In this document: piece by piece, positions 5,599 to 6,534 of the stretch
How positions within the stretch are numbered: the first letter of the stretch is position 1
How the letters are laid out: the number at the start of each line of letters is the position of its first letter
Notes under the pieces: model-generated
Told to the model about the DNA's origin: nothing
Database searches by the model: none
Seen by the model: only the letters and a program-made list of their open reading frames with translations
Program-made: the position numbers and the translations under genes
Source: a bacterium UBP9_UBA1432
GTDB lineage: Bacteria > Vulcanimicrobiota > Xenobia > Xenobiales > Xenobiaceae
DNA length: 6,534 nt
Assembly: GCA_002329445.1 (NCBI GenBank)
Contig: DCTU01000288.1
Coordinates: 1 to 6,534, forward strand
Direction: 5' to 3'

Positions 5599-5987
5599 AG
5601 AACGAACTTGTCATCGAATGGAAACACATCGGAAGAGATATCGAGAGCACCCGTGAGCGCTGCGGCGCGACCGGAAGGACGGTGATTGACGTCGTCGAGC
5701 AGATTCGCCCCATCCTTGAGGAAGAAGGGATCGCGGTCCGGTTCATCGAGACCGTCCTTGAAACCGAGGCGATAGAGGACTCAAACAGCATCCTCTTCAA
5801 CGGCGTACCGCTTGAGAACCTCATCGAAGGCATGGAGGTTACCAGCACGCCCTGCGCCTCCTGCGCCTGCATCACCGGGCAGGACGACGTCGAGTGCCGT
5901 GCGGTCGAGTACGACGGCAAGCGATATGAGTCGATCCCGCCGGAGCTGATCGCCCGGGCGGCGCTGAAGGCGCTCGGCCTGGAGTGA
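5595..5987 (+). CDS. DUF2703-family cysteine-rich protein in the ars operon
   Basis: The sequence fits the DUF2703 family, often found next to arsenic genes, whose function is not known to me. The conserved frame runs well upstream of the first ATG/GTG-type start (GTG 5682): KNELVIEWKHIGRDIE at the N-terminus is family-like. The only suitable start is CTG at 5595, with GAGGG (5584-5588) 6 nt before it. This overlaps the acr3 stop as CTGA, parallel to the GTGA overlaps upstream, and gives 130 residues. Cysteines lie at 23, 87, 90, 92 and 101 (TPCASCACITG and VECRAVEYDGKRYESIPPEL). As I recall the family, an N-terminal C-x-x-C is expected; here it reads TRERC, so the first cysteine is Arg20, one base from a Cys codon. 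A metal- or redox-related role beside Acr3 is inferred. Codon usage matches the right part of acr3. Confidence 0.82.
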   Translation: MKNELVIEWKHIGRDIESTRERCGATGRTVIDVVEQIRPILEEEGIAVRFIETVLETEAIEDSNSILFNGVPLENLIEGMEVTSTPCASCACITGQDDVECRAVEYDGKRYESIPPELIARAALKALGLE

Positions 5988-5991
5988 TCTC

Positions 5992-6040
5992 GTGACGAAG
6001 AGGGCCCTCTTCGTCTGTACCCATAACGCCGCCCGGGCAC
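5992..6040 (+). pseudogene. arsC: 5' end of a second arsC, truncated
   Basis: A GTG start 4 nt after the DUF2703 gene, with GGAGTG (5981-5986) 5 nt upstream, opens a frame reading TKRALFVCTHNAARA. That is the beginning of an ArsC of the low-molecular-weight phosphatase type: strand, then the C-T-x-N-x-x-R loop. Normally this continues SQMAEG, but here the match stops after Ala-Arg at about 6038 and the frame runs on as Arg- and Ser-rich nonsense to 6288. All the reducing cysteines beyond the first are missing, so it cannot be an arsenate reductase. Its loop differs from the intact arsC (CTHNAAR versus CTGNSCR), so it is a different gene and not a local duplicate. Confidence 0.65.
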
Positions 6041-6131
6041 GACTGCATTGCAGTATCCCGGATGGACGGTCAAGAGCAACCTCCCTCCGCTCGAGGAGCC
6101 GGAGGACGTCCCGGAAGGTGCGATCGTATGA
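6039..6131 (+). pseudogene. 3' tail of an unidentified gene fused to the arsC remnant
   Basis: In a different frame from the arsC start, the sequence reads TTALQYPGWTVKSN and then LPPLEEPEDVPEGAIV, ending in a stop at 6129-6131. It has no start of its own: an in-frame stop lies at 6024-6026 and no ATG, GTG or TTG with a ribosome site follows. The stop overlaps the next start as ATGA, as in a real operon. It is therefore probably the end of a gene whose front was lost in the same event that cut arsC. The family is not recognised. Confidence 0.4.
6042..6054. repeat. 13-bp palindrome at the arsC deletion junction
   Basis: ACTGCA-T-TGCAGT is a perfect 6+1+6 palindrome lying at the point where arsC similarity ends. 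It could mark the recombination or join point, or be chance. Confidence 0.45.
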
Positions 6132-6256
6132 GCAAGAAGAAGCCCGACCACGCGGACAAGTTCACCTGGACGGAGGACGAGATCGAGGTCGTCGGCCACG
6201 AGCCGGTGACCGACGAGGACCGGCGCCGGGTGCTGCGGGAGCACGATCGGCAATGA
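6128..6256 (+). CDS. Small charged hypothetical protein
   Basis: This is a 42-residue protein beginning MSKKKPDHADKFTWTEDEIE and ending RRRVLREHDRQ. It is mostly charged, without cysteine, with no hydrophobic segment, and probably soluble. The ATG overlaps the preceding stop as ATGA. GGAAGG lies 9 nt upstream (6113-6118), so translation is plausible. TEDEIEVVGHEP followed by VTDEDRRRVL looks like a short acidic linker and a helix. I do not recognise a family. It sits on the right-hand side of the codon-usage break, downstream of the arsC remnant, and so probably came with that DNA. Whether it is still transcribed from the ars promoter is unknown. Confidence 0.5.
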   Translation: MSKKKPDHADKFTWTEDEIEVVGHEPVTDEDRRRVLREHDRQ

Positions 6257-6428
6257 TGGCCCCTATCCCTCTCGCATCACCGTTTTAAGCAGAACTTTCG
6301 CAGGCAAGTTTTGCGCAGTCCATGGTGATAGCCCGTAGCCGGGGACCCTCAACCGGCAGACCACACTCCCTCCGGTCGGCCGAGGCCCGCGCCTCCGGCG
6401 CTCCGCTCCGTTCCGCTCCCGCTCCACT

Positions 6429-6457
6429 CCACGAGCCTCACCTCCCTTCGCTCGTGG
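6429..6457. terminator. 8-bp inverted repeat followed by pyrimidine-rich tract
   Basis: CCACGAGC (6429-6436) and GCTCGTGG (6450-6457) pair perfectly around a 13-nt loop. A T/C-rich tract (6470-6481) follows 12 nt later. It could end transcripts from the left, but there is no uninterrupted T run. Confidence 0.25.
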
Positions 6458-6492
6458 CGTCTGCCTGATCTTCTCTTCCTGTCCGGGCACTC

Positions 6493-6532
6493 AGACGACC
6501 ATGACCGGCTCGGAACTCGCCGGTCATCGTCT
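6493..6532. repeat. Long inverted repeat at the window edge
   Basis: AGACG plus ATGACCGG (6493-6497 and 6501-6508) pairs with CCGGTCAT-CGTCT (6520-6532): 13 base pairs with a 3-nt bulge and an 11-nt loop. This is long for chance. The window ends 2 nt later, so its context (terminator, operator or part of a larger element) cannot be seen. Confidence 0.5.
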
Positions 6533-6534
6533 GC

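Larger units (their letters stand above)
6257..6534. other. Apparently non-coding right end, low-complexity and hairpin-rich
   Basis: No convincing gene is present. A minus-strand open frame (6263-6490) is Arg-, Glu- and Gly-rich low-complexity sequence arising from repeated 'gctcc' and 'cctcc' units at about 6366-6430. Hairpins are GAGGC-CCGC-GCCTC (6382-6395), CCACGAGC...GCTCGTGG (6429-6457) and the inverted repeat at the window edge. Runs of this type are common between genes of methanogenic archaea in my recollection, which would agree with the codon shift, but this is weak evidence. Confidence 0.4.

Noticed and set aside
6263..6490. A 75-residue minus-strand frame rich in Arg and Glu
   Set aside because: It arises from low-complexity repeats, lacks a known family and spans several hairpins.

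Overview
The window is an arsenic-resistance island in GC-rich DNA, with a toxin-antitoxin pair and an exported-protein gene on its left and a patch of broken genes on its right. The left and middle parts look bacterial: strong Shine-Dalgarno sites, sigma70-type -35/-10 boxes, GTGA-coupled genes and CTG-dominated leucine codons. From the middle of the arsenite-pump gene rightwards the codon habits change abruptly. The proteins there (a DUF2703 protein and the start of a second ArsC) remind me of methanogenic archaea such as Methanomicrobiales. I could not search for homologues, so that assignment is an inference. The contig is therefore either a genuine recombinant ars locus or an assembly chimera joined at a conserved stretch of acr3.

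Layout. 86-684 (minus): a Phd/YefM-like antitoxin and a PIN-domain (VapC-like) toxin, with a good promoter carrying two CGTACG sites 21 bp apart. 728-1099 (minus): a coding-like stretch with an LPGV-x-C-x2-C motif, perhaps a remnant. 1081-1674 (plus): an exported or membrane-anchored protein made of short 'DADG-x-x-RA' type repeats. 1675-2610: no gene I can name, but there is coding-like, probably frameshifted sequence. 2611-3444 (minus): arsM. 3445-3641: a divergent control region with two matching 16-bp operators, one in each promoter. 3642-5987 (plus): arsR, arsC, acr3 and a DUF2703 gene, each overlapping the next by 4 nt. 5992-6131: the first codons of a second arsC fused to the tail of an unrelated frame. 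6128-6256: a 42-residue charged protein. 6257-6534: apparently non-coding, with hairpins.

How the genes work together. ArsR should sit on both operators and shut off arsM and the arsR-arsC-acr3 operon until arsenite binds it. ArsC reduces arsenate to arsenite using thiols, Acr3 expels arsenite, and ArsM methylates arsenite with S-adenosylmethionine. The role of the DUF2703 protein is unknown. Its cysteine-rich make-up and its place in the operon suggest a metalloid or redox accessory. The most interesting points are the sharp codon-usage break inside acr3, the paired operators, the likely CTG start of the DUF2703 gene with a lost cysteine, and the deletion junction in the second arsC.
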